Assembly (NCBI RefSeq): GCF_040054535.1
Contig: NC_090784.1
Location: 11,777,001 to 11,841,000 of the forward strand
Source: Antennarius striatus
Taxonomy: Eukaryota > Chordata > Actinopteri > Lophiiformes > Antennariidae
Direction: 5' to 3'
DNA: 64,000 bases
In this document: positions 10,801 to 22,342 of the stretch, piece after piece
How the letters are laid out: each line of letters starts with the position of its first letter
Position numbering within the stretch: the first letter of the stretch is position 1
Program-made: the position numbers and the translations under genes
Notes under the pieces: model-generated
Told to the model about the DNA's origin: nothing
What the model saw: only the letters and a program-made list of their open reading frames with translations
Databases searched by the model: none

Positions 10801-13800
10801 CAGGGAGGAGACGGAGGCCTTCAGCTGGACTGTAATAAATGTAGGTACATGGTGCTGCTGTTCTATGTTCTAGTAGAGACAGTGTGTGCTGTGTGGGAGT
10901 GGTGTTTTTGACCAACTTCCTCATGATTCTGTTACTTAAAAGATCAACCACACTCTTCCTTGCAAAATGGAAAAATCCCACATCAGCTTAAATGTGATCA
11001 CTTGGAAAGTTTTGATTAGGAGACTGATACCAGATTCATGTCTGTCAAGTATGAAGCTTCAAATACAAAGATTATGTTAGTCCAGCAAATGAAACCAAAT
11101 CATTTGGTGCGGTCCAATCGTCACTTAAAACATTTAACAGCTCTTCTTACCACAGCAGCTCTCATTTGTTCTATGCATTAAAAAGTAAAACTAAGCTGTC
11201 TCCAGGCTGCATCGTCAAACATAACAAAGATATGAGATGGAAGTAAAGTAACTTTTGCCAAAATGTCAAAAAGTCAATTTAAAAGTTAACGTTTCATAAC
11301 TTCATATATTGACTGGATGTTTTTTTTCCAATTCACAGATAACCAGGACAACAACAAGCCTGTCAGATGGTGTGGAGTTTTGAGTGGGATTGATTGTGAC
11401 AGCAGTTTGCAGACTGGTTCCTTTTTCACAGAGAGGGCTGTGAAAGTAACTTTAAGCAGTGATGTGATCTCAGCATAAGTTAAAAGTCCCCCCAAAAAAG
11501 AGCCCTACTTTACACTACGCTATCTGAAGCTGACAGGTTGTGAATGTGACCTTTCTCCAACATCATTAGGTAAATCTAAAAAGGTTAATTCATGTTTTAG
11601 CCATTGACCTAAAAAGTTGATGCTCATCAGTATGCTCGTATTACTACAAAAAACACAGCAAGAAAAGACTGCTATGAGGTTGAATTTACTTAAGGTAGTA
11701 AAAAAGTAATGATGTGGCTTAGATGTGGAGGCCAGTGCACACAAATCAAGACCGATATCTACTGGAGCGAGCATTGCCTGGTTGCGTCTTCTGTTCTCTC
11801 CAACAGATGGCATGCAAAAGTGTCTTTTGGTAGGTCATCTGGGGCAATGTCCAGTTATCCAAATGGGTAACGGACAATATCATAACCTACAAACTCTGCA
11901 TAATTAAACATTGATGATAGAACTAATGGCATTGCAAATGACCAAAAATCATCAGGTCTGTTGACAAAATATAGTTAATCAAACTGTCAACCATCATTGC
12001 TACACAGCAGCAACAAGAACCCCATTCCCTTCAGTCTGTAAATCACTGGAGTAAAGCTACAGCTGCAGTAGGCCAGCCGTAATATGTAATTAGCTGAGGA
12101 AAAACTTCTGAAGTTGTTTAGATAGCAGCATTGCCATCAGAGTATGTGTGTGTGTTGGCATGTGTGTGGCTTTGACATCATCCGTGTACCGATTCACAAA
12201 TGTAAGTGTTATACTTGCCAGGGGGAAACCAAATGCAAACTGAACAGACATCTGAGTGTACAGTATGTCTGTGCCTGTTGATGTGGAGTGAACTGTATGT
12301 GATCATGTTGATTCCCTCCATCACTTGTTAACAGAAAAAGCCACTATTCAGGAGAACTTACCCAGCATGGCAGCATTGCTCCTGTTCACAGGCTTGGGTG
12401 GAGGCAGAGGGGGCTGCTTGGTGCCCTGAGATGTGGAGCTTAGAGCCACAGATGACTGCTGAGCGGACGCACCCACTGAAGAGACGGACCGGATGGGTTT
12501 ACACACCACAGTCGAGGAGGTAGAGGGAGAGGGGTACTGCGTTGTGGGGTGGTTGGATGTTGTATGGTGTTGGCCTTTGTTTACAGGGTCAGGGGGGGAG
12601 GTCACCAGCCATTTTGGAGGCACAACAGACTGTTTAGATGGCAGAGGTTCACACAGGGCTTCCTGGTCTGAGACAAAATAGCTGTCTGACTCTGAAAACA
12701 CGATACAATTCAGAAATGTTACAAGACAATTACAATATTATACATGGCGGACATTTCGAAACTGCTTTTATTTCAAGTGATAAATTATAAAATATCTTTT
12801 TTCAAGATTTAAAATAGACATCGTCTGCTGCTTCACCAATCTAGGCACTCTCTCTCATCACACTTGTTTGGGAATTGCAATATCTAGGGATCAGCTCAAA
12901 GACAGAGTCGGCAGCTGCAATTACTAACAAAAGCTCAACTCCCTACACACACCCCACCCCTTAGCAGCCCCCACAATTCCGCTTCCACACCATTCCTCAA
13001 AAGGTGTAGTTCTATTTATTTTCAGACAATCTTTTATCACTGACAGGGATCATGCAACCAAAGAGAAAAGAAGGAAGTGAGCAAGAAGAACAGCGAGGAG
13101 GGAGAGACAGAGAGGGAGAGAAAGGAGGACAGAAAGCAAGATATGTGACAAAGATAGAAACAGTGTGGGAGAGGAAGAAAAAAGCAGCATCGGAGAAAGA
13201 AAGAAAAAATGGAAAACACCAGGTGAGGAGAAAGGAGACAAACAAAACTGCAAAAAAAAATTTTAAAAATCTGGTGACCAGCAAATCTGCTGATAATCTT
13301 TTTTCGGACAGTAGTGCTGTATTGGCTTCTTTACTTTTGTGTATAGGTACCCAACAGAACCAAAATAAAAGAGGTTCATGTTTCAGATACTGTTTGGATA
13401 ACAGATCAACTGGAATCTAAAAACATTCAGACACCAATTCTCAAAGTACCATTTTTCAGTAAAAACAATTTGTTGTCACCTCACCAACTATCACAAAAAG
13501 TGACAGATAGCATTAAAAGGGAAATAATGGGTACAATGATTGTGCTAAATTTATCAGTAGAGGAGAAGAGAGGACAAACTATTTCCACGTGTTCCTGAAT
13601 AAGAAGTGAAGCTGGAGCAGAGCCCCTGGGAGCCCACAAGAGCCTGTCTAAAAGTGGGGGCACCTAAGAGAAATGACAGCAAGACGAAGTGAAAAGAAAC
13701 ACATCTACTAACGAATCACCTGTCCATCAGACCCTCATCACACATGTCTGATCGACATCAAGATGTGAAGAAACACTTTATCTAGAACTTTCTCACAGTG

Positions 13801-16800
13801 AGAAAAACAAACATGAAGGGCTGCTACGTTGCAAGGACATTTACGTTGACTACACAACGAAGTAGATCAACATAGAACACGTAAACACCCTTTGGTATTT
13901 ACGTTCCTCCCTCATGAATCTTAGGTCCTGCTCCCAAGTGTGCTGAAAATGAAATTATACCCTCTACCCAATAAAGTGTAGGAATTCTTCAGACATAATA
14001 AAATGGTGCTCTCCATGATGTGTGAAAAGGAAGAGTTATTTTAATTGACCCCAATGCTGCAACAATTTTGTGAAACCAATATCACCAACAATCTTATGTG
14101 ATCTCTAGTGTTGCCGTTTGTGTGTCGGACTGGACAGAATGAGTCATCTTGTCCTCAACAAAACATTTTGCTCATCACAGTTGTTCTAAAATGGTATTAA
14201 CAAAGCTGACAGGCAGCTGAGTCCACTGCTACTCAGATAAGTATCTGAGTTAACTATTAGAGTGCTGGTAGTTTAATGGCATTCGTGTCCAGACATCTAC
14301 TGAAAATTAGCTCCTGTGTGATCGCTCACATTATCCGGCTGTCATGATGCTAAATGAGTCGCATGCATTGTTGACAAGCTCTCCAACCGACATCAAGTTC
14401 ATCAATCCAAAGTCAAACTTCAATGGAATTTGTAATGCAGAGTGTACAACTGATTTTTAATAAACTTTGTCAGAAGCAATAAGTGAGCAGTCAGGGATGA
14501 AGGGACAGGTAGCGAATAAGGAGAGAGAGAGAGAACAATGTGCACCGCAGCATTTAATCTGATTCTCACACTCTTTAATTGATCTGATATTTGCACTCTA
14601 GATGTCGTGAAATGAAATTTAGGTGGGGGGGTCAGGGTCAGGGTGCATGCCACAAACCCTGTCTAGCCAGCTCAGTTTTTGGACCAAGGCATATATAAAT
14701 TACTATATTCTGTCATGCCTAGAGCAGATGCTATTGGCTAAAACATCACCCCTGTCCATCCATTTTTATGCTGTAAATAGTTTGTTAATGTAATGTTTGT
14801 TTAAGAATAGCAGGGTGCGTGCAGATAACCTTCTACATGTGAAAAAAATAGAGGAACATTTCATATTAAAAATAGCAATAACCATTAAATGATAGCCAAC
14901 ACTATCTGTAGCAATCAATGCCAGAAAATAATCAGTAGCTGACAATGAGTTAAAATGTCAATTGCAGCCAGACAAACATGCGTTACGAAAAAAGCTTTTC
15001 GTAACGCATGGTGGATGCTGGTGGATGATCTCAGATAGCTGGGGGAAAAATACCAGGAGAGATTCACCTCTGCAGGCCCGTCCTTCCTCAGCAGATGCAT
15101 GTCGGGCAAGTGTGGGTTTCCAGTCTGCGTCTACAGGCCGACTCCTCCTCCCATCCTCTGATGGGGCTTTCTGCAGCCAAGGCCTCTTCTGCCCATCTTC
15201 TGGGTGAAGTTGAGGTCCTCGTCTTCCCTCCTCCATCTGGCCCTGCCAGATTGTGGTGGGCTTCCACTCAGCTTCAGCAAGTGCACGTGATCCAGTTCCT
15301 CCCCCCTTCCACCCCTCTTCAAACAGTCCCATGGCTCTGGAGCTCAAAGCTCCCCGCCGTTCCCCATCTGAGGGGGAGCGGACCTTGCGGTCATCTGGCT
15401 GGGGGAGCCAGGTTGGGTTGATCCTGAAGTCAGACTCTAAGGGGGGTTTGCTCTGGTTGCATGGGCTCCTGCTGCTCCTGTTGCCACTGATGACTCCTCC
15501 ACCACTTCCAACCCCAGTGCTCACAGGCAGCATGTGGCCGTTCTTCACACAGGGTTCCTTTAAATTTTGAGCATCAGAATCTGCATTTGGAACAGTTGTA
15601 AATTTGACAAAGTCATTGGTGAACACACAACTAGTCCTGTAGGAAGAGTCTGTATTTGTTGGTGTGGCGATGGGGCAGCTGCAGGTTTAATAAGTCAGCT
15701 TCAGCAACAGAAGGGACTATATTACAGCCACACACACCCCTCTCAAAATTATTTTGCTACTGGGCAAAAATTTGTTCCTTGATGCCTCAGCTCTGGTCAT
15801 TTTAAAAAGAGATTAAATTACTTTGAAAAACAGTGAAGTGACGGTAACTTTACCCCATTTTACATTTCAGACACCCACTAGAGGACGACTGATGACTTCA
15901 ATATGCTGTCTGTGTGTGGCTGTGATAGCTTCAGGATCAATGCTGTCATATAGAAGCAGTGTCTGTTAGTGAGATCAGATGAATCATGAAAGCACTCCTA
16001 CCATTGTCTGGATCCTCCTTCAGCACTCCCTGCTCTATAAGCTCCTGTCGCGTACGTCTCGTTGACATCTTCCTCTCCAGCTCTGCCACAGACAACAGAA
16101 ATTCCATTACACACAAATCTTTTTTTATCAAGAGCCTCACAAGGAACATGAGTTACCTCTAGCATACTCATGACTACACAAATTCAGTTATCAGGTTTGT
16201 TAATACTATTATTTTGTTGTGGGTACACTGAGAACAGACCAAAAGGAATAAGCACATAAAGTCATGCATATGACCAATGAGGAAGGAGGGAGGTTCACTC
16301 ACGCTACAATCACAATGAGGCCACATTACGTACCTTCTGACGTTTCCGTGAATTTGTCGCTGCTTTTCTTCTTCCGCCACTTCCACGGCTTGAAAATCTT
16401 TCCAAGAGTAGAGAACTTGCCCTTGCGCTTTTGGGTGCAGTCCCCCATGCTGCCACCCTCTCCCACCATTGTGCTGTGGTGCTGCTCAGCTTCATCATCT
16501 AGAATAAAAGCTGTAATTTGATAGCTGTCCAAAAGCTTTTGTTTAGAACAACTTACAACAAGGCAGTCAGAGACTGCAACATCCTGCAACATCCCTGAAT
16601 TCAAAATTTACCCTGGCCTACTTTCATAGGTCAGGGTCATTTAATAAAAGACCCATGATCCAACATATAACTGGTGCATTCTATTTGTCATGAGGTTTCA
16701 GAGATAAAAAGGTATAAAAGGTATTAAAAAAAGGTATAAAAAATTGAAAATTTGACCCTGACCTAGTTTTTCAAGGTCAAGGTTGTGATCTAATTTTCAT

Positions 16801-19800
16801 CCCATTGCCTCCTTGAAAATAAGGTATTTTGTTTTGTCTTTCCATCTTATCCAGTTTCTGAGATATGTGCAAAATATTAGGATAGAAAATATCTGAGGAT
16901 AGATCAAAGCTAGTGCTTTGATCCATGTGAAGACCATAGATCAAAGCTAGTGCTTTGATCCATGTGAAGACCATAGATCAAAGCTAGTGCTTTGATCCAT
17001 GTAAGACCATAGATCAAAGCACGGTCATACACTGGCCTTCTCCCTCATATCTTATCCGGTTTCTGAGAGTACAAAAGTTGAAGTTTGACCTTGACCTAGT
17101 TTTCTCAAGGTCAAGGCCATTATCTCATTTTCATCCCCTTTGCCGCCCGAGTAATGTGCTTTTTGTTTCATCTTTCCATTTGCAATGGTTGTGAAGATAT
17201 TTGGTGGACGGATGGACAGGCAGACGAATACACAAACACTGACAATTATAATACATCACCGCTTTGCGGGTTGTAAAAAACACACAGGACCATCAGAGAG
17301 GACTATCCTACTCTGAACTCTAGCTTTGATGGTTATGGCCATTTGTATCTTAAGCTGTTAGTTCTGGGCAACTGTTGTGTCTCAGCAGCTTGATGCTGAG
17401 CAGCCATGGATTCCTCCACTTAGCCGCAGTTAACAAGAGGTCTGACGCAGACATTTGACTCAAATCTTTCATTATCAAGTGCTCACACCTCATGAAATGT
17501 TTAGCTCTCACTGCTTCGACAAGGGATACCAGCTCTAACACTGATGGAGAGTAGAGAGGAGAGTAGCAGCAGAGAAGTCAGTCACAGCACATACAGTCGA
17601 ACAATCAAGATGTGAATGCCATCAACTCTCAAAGTACTTAATTTAATGGCTTCTTGCCATAATGGTAAGTACTGTAGGTCAAGTGATTGACACACAACAG
17701 GGCAATGAGCTCAGAGAGCTTCAAATATTAGCTGTTTCAAGAAGATGTCAGTGGAGAGAAATATGTCTGTCAAAACCTACAGCCTTACATACAGGATGTC
17801 TCAAAATAACAACGCTTTGTAGTCTGGTTCCCGAAACAATATTCTCTCCTAAAATATCCAAAGTACTAATGACATGTCCCTAGCAATCCAACAAAAAGAG
17901 TAACAAGATAATTACTAACACTAATTCTTTTCGTTGGGGTGCTGGTGATAGGGGTGCTGTCACCAGCACCCCTGGAGCTGGCAGGGTTTCAGTATCCTGC
18001 AGAGGGACATTTGTGTGGTAAATGGTTGCCGGCACAGGAAAATTGTTGTTGCGGATGAAGGACAGAATTCTTAATCAATACTCCACATGTCTACTGCAGT
18101 ACTGATGCAGGGTAGGATTTGACACAGATGCTTTCAAAGCCTGGTTATGTTATTGTTAATATCACTACATACTGAGCAATGCAATTTCAACAAGTAGACA
18201 CCAGTTACCAGGAACAGAGGTATTAAGTGTCCAGCTTCCATGGTGGCGAGATGTAAAACAGCATTCCATTTGGAAGCAGGGAGGATTGTCATGTATTGTA
18301 TATCCCAACAGAGAACGACACAAAGCAAATCTAGATTTTGGATATTATAGCTGAAAGGTTATAGGTTCAAGGGACATGTCTGCACCATGTAAATCCATCT
18401 TATTTCAGCAATTAAAAAAACCAAGGATCCAGACTAGCTGCTATGACATCCAGAAGAAGCATGGATGTCAAACAGTAGATCGTGATGTCAGGAGCCTCTG
18501 ACTACATATAGTTAAAGCAGGGTGAGGCGGGGTAAGAGCTGCCTTCTCCAGGCCTACACAATCCAAAACGATGACCGTATAGGGACTCCAACAAAAAGAT
18601 TTCAATCCAACAGGAAAATCCCAAAAAGTTTTTAAAAAATAGGTTCAGTACATCCAAATCAAGACAAGAATCGAGTTCAAGGGAGCTATGGAATCCATTC
18701 AACATAAATTTTCCCTCATACTAAGAAAAACTCTCCAAAATGTCACTGTTTTAACTGCAGTGAGAAAAAGTCTGGTGTGTGATGGCACTCCAGCTGTGTG
18801 GTCTGGGAACGAGAGTAAAGGGTAAAAAAGAGCAGAACATAGAGAGAAAGAATACAGGAGTTGGGGGCTGGAAACACAAGGAGGAAACGACACTCCACCC
18901 TGATTCTGTGAGTGAGAACAAAGACAACCTCTTCCCGTTGCACTCAATAACAGTCCACTGTATCGCTAAAGGAAACACACAGTGATGCAATACACACAAC
19001 AGTGACAGGAAACAAACTAATCTTCTGGCTGATATAGATGATGATATAAACAAATTTCCATGTAAGACAAGGCTAGAATCTGAAATGGTACAGTCATGCC
19101 CTACAATCAGGGAACCCTGCCAAGATAAGGCATACCAGTCAGGAAACATGGGGGTGTGTGACGTTGTTTGAGTGTGAGTGTGTGAGTTGGTGTGTGTGTG
19201 TATGTATACACATGTGTTTCTAAGAAGTACCCCAATCTTCAAGCCACACTACCCTACATTTCATACGTCTCCCAAAGAGGCCTGATTTTCCTCTAACCTC
19301 ATGATTCAATTAGTCACGGTAGGCCTGGTCAGATGAACATGTGGTCAAAGGGGATCGTTGTTTGGAAAAAGCCTTCAGCCAACCTGATAACTTACATAAC
19401 AAACACCCTTAGATGGGGTGCAGTGGTTGGGAAATACTACAATCCTTGTTACCACTAATTCTTGTCAGGCTAGATTATTAATATAATCTTCTTAAATGAC
19501 AGCTCAAAAGATGTTATAATCACCCTGTGTGCTTGTGGAATCTTGCATACCCAAAAATCAGGCTGCAATTTGAAACCTAATTGTGAAAGCCAAAAAGACA
19601 ATTTATAGCTGAGCCCTAAGTCTAACATAAGAAAATATGTCTACACAACAGATGCACAGGTCTAAACAGCAGCTGGGACTAATCCAGTGCCAAAGGAACA
19701 AAACTGAGCAAAGTCAATCATACAAACTCCAACCATTATCTCTCCTCTGTGTTTTCATTCATTGAAAAACTACAGAACATTAAGTTGATGTTGCATGTGT

Positions 19801-22008
19801 TGCTATTGACAAACGATATTGAGCAGTAGTTGCTTGAGTGAGACATGAAACTCACCATCATAGCTGTGTTGTTGTGGGTGCTGAGATGAAGTCTCCACAT
19901 GAAGGCTCTGTCCCATGATCCAGCCCCAGAGGGGCTCCTACCTGCTGTGCCTCAGAGACACCAACACTCCTCTACATAGATCAACAGCTACGCCCGCTCT
20001 CATAGGTCCCAAGTCCTCTGGTCTCCACGATCTCAGTTCTTTTCTTGATTTTTGTTGCTCTTGTCTTGACCTTCCTCTTAACCGTTCAGTTCAGTGCTGC
20101 CCCCATCCTTCCCTCTCACACTATCCTTAAGACCTGCCCTCCCTTCAGTAGTTGGACTCCCTCTACCCCTCCCTCCTTGGCTCATGGCACAGGTCAGCAT
20201 TCGCTGAAAGATGCCTACCATTCCTGGGAGAAGAACGAGTTTTGTATGTTGTGGTTGCAGTGTGCGAATCACACAATTAATGTACAATATAATGTATGTC
20301 AAGTTGTTACAGTGGGTATCAAGAGAAAAATGACTAAACCAGACTAAATACCAACCCAACACATAAAACTGACATCTAAAATCTCAGCTAAGCTCTGAAG
20401 GCAGGTAGTTGCATGACACACTGGTGTCAGTATTTCCACTGCAATGCTGAGATAACTGAACAGAGAACAGTCATACAGACACTGGCTACATCAGCCAGCA
20501 GAAAATTAGGTATGTGTGTAAACTAACAAGCAAAAATCTGAGCAGACTGATGACGTATGGAGCAGGGAGCATAAGACAAATGGTAATACTGTTAATCCTC
20601 TGTCAGGAGATATGTTAAATACTGCATCATGAGCAATAGAAAACAGCATAATTACAGCTGCTACTATGAGAGTGAACTTGTTAAAGAAGGAGTGACTCCT
20701 TGCAAGACAATCTACCAAAGAGGAGGATGTGTTTATCACACCTATGCCACCGTTTCTAAAATTAAGTTGACACTACTTTTCAGAAGGTGTTTATCATGCT
20801 GCTCATCTCTCTTGAGGCACCATTTCAATAGATCCCATAGTCTCTTATCACAATTTGAATAGTTGTAGAGGCATTAGCATGCCTTTGAAACATGTTTGCC
20901 AAGTATTGCTGCCACGTTTGCGCTATAACATGGACGCAATAGCAAAAAAAGATTGTATGCCAGACAGAACAGGGCGAACGGACTGATCTCTGAATTGGTA
21001 CTCTCATTCCTTCTGAGGTTTGTGCGTCTTTAGCCTAGTCCTATGGTACTCAGAGGAATCCAGAGAATTAAAGCTGTGTCACCATGCATGGACAGATCAC
21101 AGTTTTAAGAGTTTGGCTGCTTCTTGAGCTGTTTCTAAAGATGGAGAGCTGGAGTGTGTGACGGCGCTCCTTTTCTTTCTTTGTGCCCCACATACAGCCT
21201 CTACAACGGGCCGGCCTCCAAAAAAGCCGAGCCAATCCACATGAGCGCAGAACCTGTTGGCCTGACCTGGATAACAGACTGGGCCAGGCAACTTCAGCAG
21301 GCAAGCAGACCGAAGCAGGTACACACATACAGCCAAGTCCAACACGCCCTGTGAATGGTGCCATAAAGTTCTGTGTTCCTACTGCCAATCTCATTCTTAG
21401 TGGCAATTTTTAAAATATTGTCATGTGGTACATGTTTTTATGTAAGGACATGTTTTAACCACTTATCTGCTGTCCACTGCTTGCTCAACAGGAAGTTAAA
21501 AACGTAACTGAATATGAGCATCAAAGGGAATGAAGAGAGTAAAGACAACAATAGTTCAGAACATGTGGTCATTGGCTTCCCAGACAACAGTTGCATAGTA
21601 CAACCAGAACTACCTCAATGCTAGCGACAGAGCTAGCCTGGTTTTGTTAGCTGAGCATACTGCAAACACTGGAAACAGATGGAAACAAGATGGTCCCAAC
21701 AATGTTAAACTGTTCCTGTAATAGAAATCAAACACTTGTGTTTTATAATGAAGACAACTATGCATGCCTTTTGTTATGAAGTAGTCAAAGAAATATTAGT
21801 CAACAGGGATCACATGGGTTATCATACATTTTTAACTTTGTTTAAAAAGGGGAACTGTTACCAAGAGTCACAGGTGGTAGTGAAATTAGTACAACCAGAA
21901 CAATTCCTCCTTTTGCTGTACAGTGTTGGGTTTAGAAGGGAGGGAAAGCTCAATATCGCAACTACTGATACAGATGTGCGCGTGCACACACACACACACA
22001 CACACACC

Positions 22009-22067
<59 letters not shown>

Positions 22068-22310
22068 CCAGAGAAGACCCTGAAAAGACAAGTTCTGGAG
22101 GGAAACTGATCCTTGACCAGGCCGTGTGGTTTACTTTAGAAGATGTAATCCTGGATCTGAGATTGGCTCAGAAAAAAGCAGAAACTAGACAGGCTCCATA
22201 AACACAGGGAATTCACCATGAGATGATTGCACCCACAGCTTTCTTCACAGCATTAACACTGCACTTAACTAACCATAGTGGCTAACTTAGTACTCACCAC
22301 GATTTTCCAT
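4867..22310 (-). CDS. phactr4: phactr4, phosphatase and actin regulator 4 (complete, 13 coding exons)
   Basis: PHACTR proteins bind G-actin through RPEL motifs and protein phosphatase 1 through a C-terminal segment, and act in cytoskeletal control. Coding exons, 5' to 3' on the minus strand: 22310-22298, 16498-16334, 16082-16002, 15580-15068, 12691-12362, 9119-8594, 7621-7323, 7197-6999, 6812-6757, 6387-6326, 6243-6106, 5408-5332, 4882-4867. They total 2,475 nt (824 residues plus stop) and every junction keeps phase. Visible parts: a basic segment [13 protein letters not shown] (about residue 40); RPEL1, [20 protein letters not shown] (60-79); proline-rich middle; acidic stretch [12 protein letters not shown] (about 550); RPEL motifs [14 protein letters not shown] and [14 protein letters not shown] (about 710-765); and the PP1-binding end DRRADKPW...RFHRP. 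PHACTR4 rather than paralogues is favoured by the [10 protein letters not shown] linker and the rcc1 neighbour. The donor at 6105 (AAG/GTCTTC) is weak. Human PHACTR4 is about 700 residues, so this one is longer in the middle. Confidence 0.93.
5464..5994. mobile_element. Foldback MITE with TA target duplication (Tc1/mariner type)
   Basis: A 531-bp element flanked by TA (5462-5463 and 5995-5996). Its ends are CAGTGCCTTGTGAAAGTATT and AATACTTTCGCAAGGCACTG, and the two roughly 200-bp arms are inverted copies around a unique centre of about 130 bp. It fills most of the phactr4 intron between the exons at 6106 and 5408, leaving 55 bp to the next exon. Confidence 0.85.
7623..8593 (-). other. phactr4 intron with LINE L2-like 3' tail
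   Basis: The stretch at about 8080-8350 resembles the 3' end of a fish L2-type LINE in minus orientation (CCCCAGTGGGGTTTAATAAAGTTAAG, preceded by a GAGCAGCTTGTGGGGTTTGGTGCC-like segment on the plus strand). A short CA/CG tract follows at 8131-8161. The rest is unremarkable. Confidence 0.55.
9120..12361 (-). other. phactr4 intron (3.2 kb) holding a candidate cassette exon
   Basis: Intron between the exons ending at 12362 and starting at 9119. Apart from the exon-like block at 10829-10665, no repeat or coding signal stands out. Confidence 0.6.
10665..10829 (-). CDS. phactr4: Candidate phase 1-1 cassette exon of phactr4 (55 residues)
   Basis: A 165-nt block with acceptor TTTATTACAG and donor GGTCAG/GTAAAA on the minus strand. 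Read in the phase left by the upstream phactr4 exon (one carried G), it is fully open and ends in the phase needed by the downstream exon. It could therefore be included or skipped without shifting the frame. The encoded peptide runs from [18 protein letters not shown] through [20 protein letters not shown] to RRAGGLRSG. It contains three cysteines (in SCW, REC and YLC), unlike the low-complexity neighbours. Its third codon positions are GC-rich in an AT-rich intron, as expected for coding DNA. I do not recognise the sequence and know of no such segment in mammalian PHACTR4. It could also be a relic of an unrelated gene. Confidence 0.5.
12692..15067 (-). other. phactr4 intron (2.4 kb): purine tract and palindrome
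   Basis: Contains a purine-rich run on the plus strand (about 13057-13260, AG-only for long stretches), a near-perfect 34-bp palindrome at 14977-15010, and otherwise AT-rich intronic sequence. Confidence 0.6.
14977..15010. repeat. 34-bp near-perfect palindrome
   Basis: Fifteen-base arms CATGCGTTACGAAAA and TTTTCGTAACGCATG are separated by AAGC. It lies 57 nt inside the intron from the donor of the 513-nt phactr4 exon, so the nascent RNA could fold into a stable hairpin beside that donor. Confidence 0.9.
16620..17276 (+). repeat. Dispersed repeat with AGGTCA-type half-sites and internal 37-bp minisatellite
   Basis: The sequence has repeated phrases (TTGACCTTGACCTAGTTTTC, CAAGGTCAAGG, CATCACCGCTTTGCGGGTTG) that I have seen as high-copy repeats in fish; the family name is not certain. 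It includes 3.3 copies of a 37-bp tandem unit at 16899-17020, and each unit contains the inverted repeat GATCAAAGC / GCTTTGATC around TAGT. It sits in the phactr4 intron 16499-22297. Confidence 0.7.
17277..19855 (-). other. phactr4 intron sequence upstream of the basic-segment exon
   Basis: Intronic sequence without convincing exons. It contains short GT-rich microsatellite sequence at 19145-19205 (plus strand) and nothing else I can name. Confidence 0.5.
19856..19916 (-). CDS. phactr4: Alternative first coding exon of phactr4
   Basis: On the minus strand an ATG at 19916-19914 in a good context (ATCATGG) opens 20 codons, [20 protein letters not shown], and then reaches a strong donor G/GTGAGT in phase 1. 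The downstream exon at 16498 starts with two nucleotides of a GAT codon, so this exon joins in frame exactly as the 22310-22298 exon does. PHACTR family genes are known to use alternative first exons, including ones starting MGQ. The two starts would give proteins differing only at the N-terminus (20 versus 4 residues). A separate promoter near 20 kb would be required and was not identified. Confidence 0.65.
21987..22066. repeat. (CA)n microsatellite
   Basis: About 40 CA units with one CCCC interruption, in a phactr4 intron about 230 bp downstream of the first coding exon. Confidence 0.97.
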
Positions 22311-22342
22311 TACAGAGTTTGAGGCACACCAATCGATGATTC
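22298..22342 (-). other. phactr4: First coding exon of phactr4 with its leader
   Basis: The acceptor TTTTTCAG ends at 22343. The exon runs from 22342 to 22298, starts translation at ATG 22310-22308 (Kozak G at -3, G at +4) and encodes only MENR plus one nucleotide before donor GTG/GTGAGT. The short coding part matches the tiny first coding exon expected for one PHACTR isoform class. Confidence 0.7.

Noticed and set aside
13057..13260. Purine-rich stretch read as a lysine/glutamate-rich protein
   Set aside because: A low-complexity AG tract inside an intron. The amino-acid bias simply follows the base composition.
13485..13663. Second exon-like block in a phactr4 intron (acceptor CTCTTAG, donor TTG/GTGAGG)
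   Set aside because: 179 nt is not a multiple of three, and in the phase supplied by the upstream exon it hits a stop. It cannot be a frame-preserving cassette.
16899..17020. Regular 37-bp repeats suggesting a CRISPR array
   Set aside because: The units are contiguous with no unique spacers and lie in a eukaryotic intron.
21858..22201. Long open frames across the CA microsatellite (Thr-His or Val-Cys repeats)
   Set aside because: Products of translating a dinucleotide repeat.
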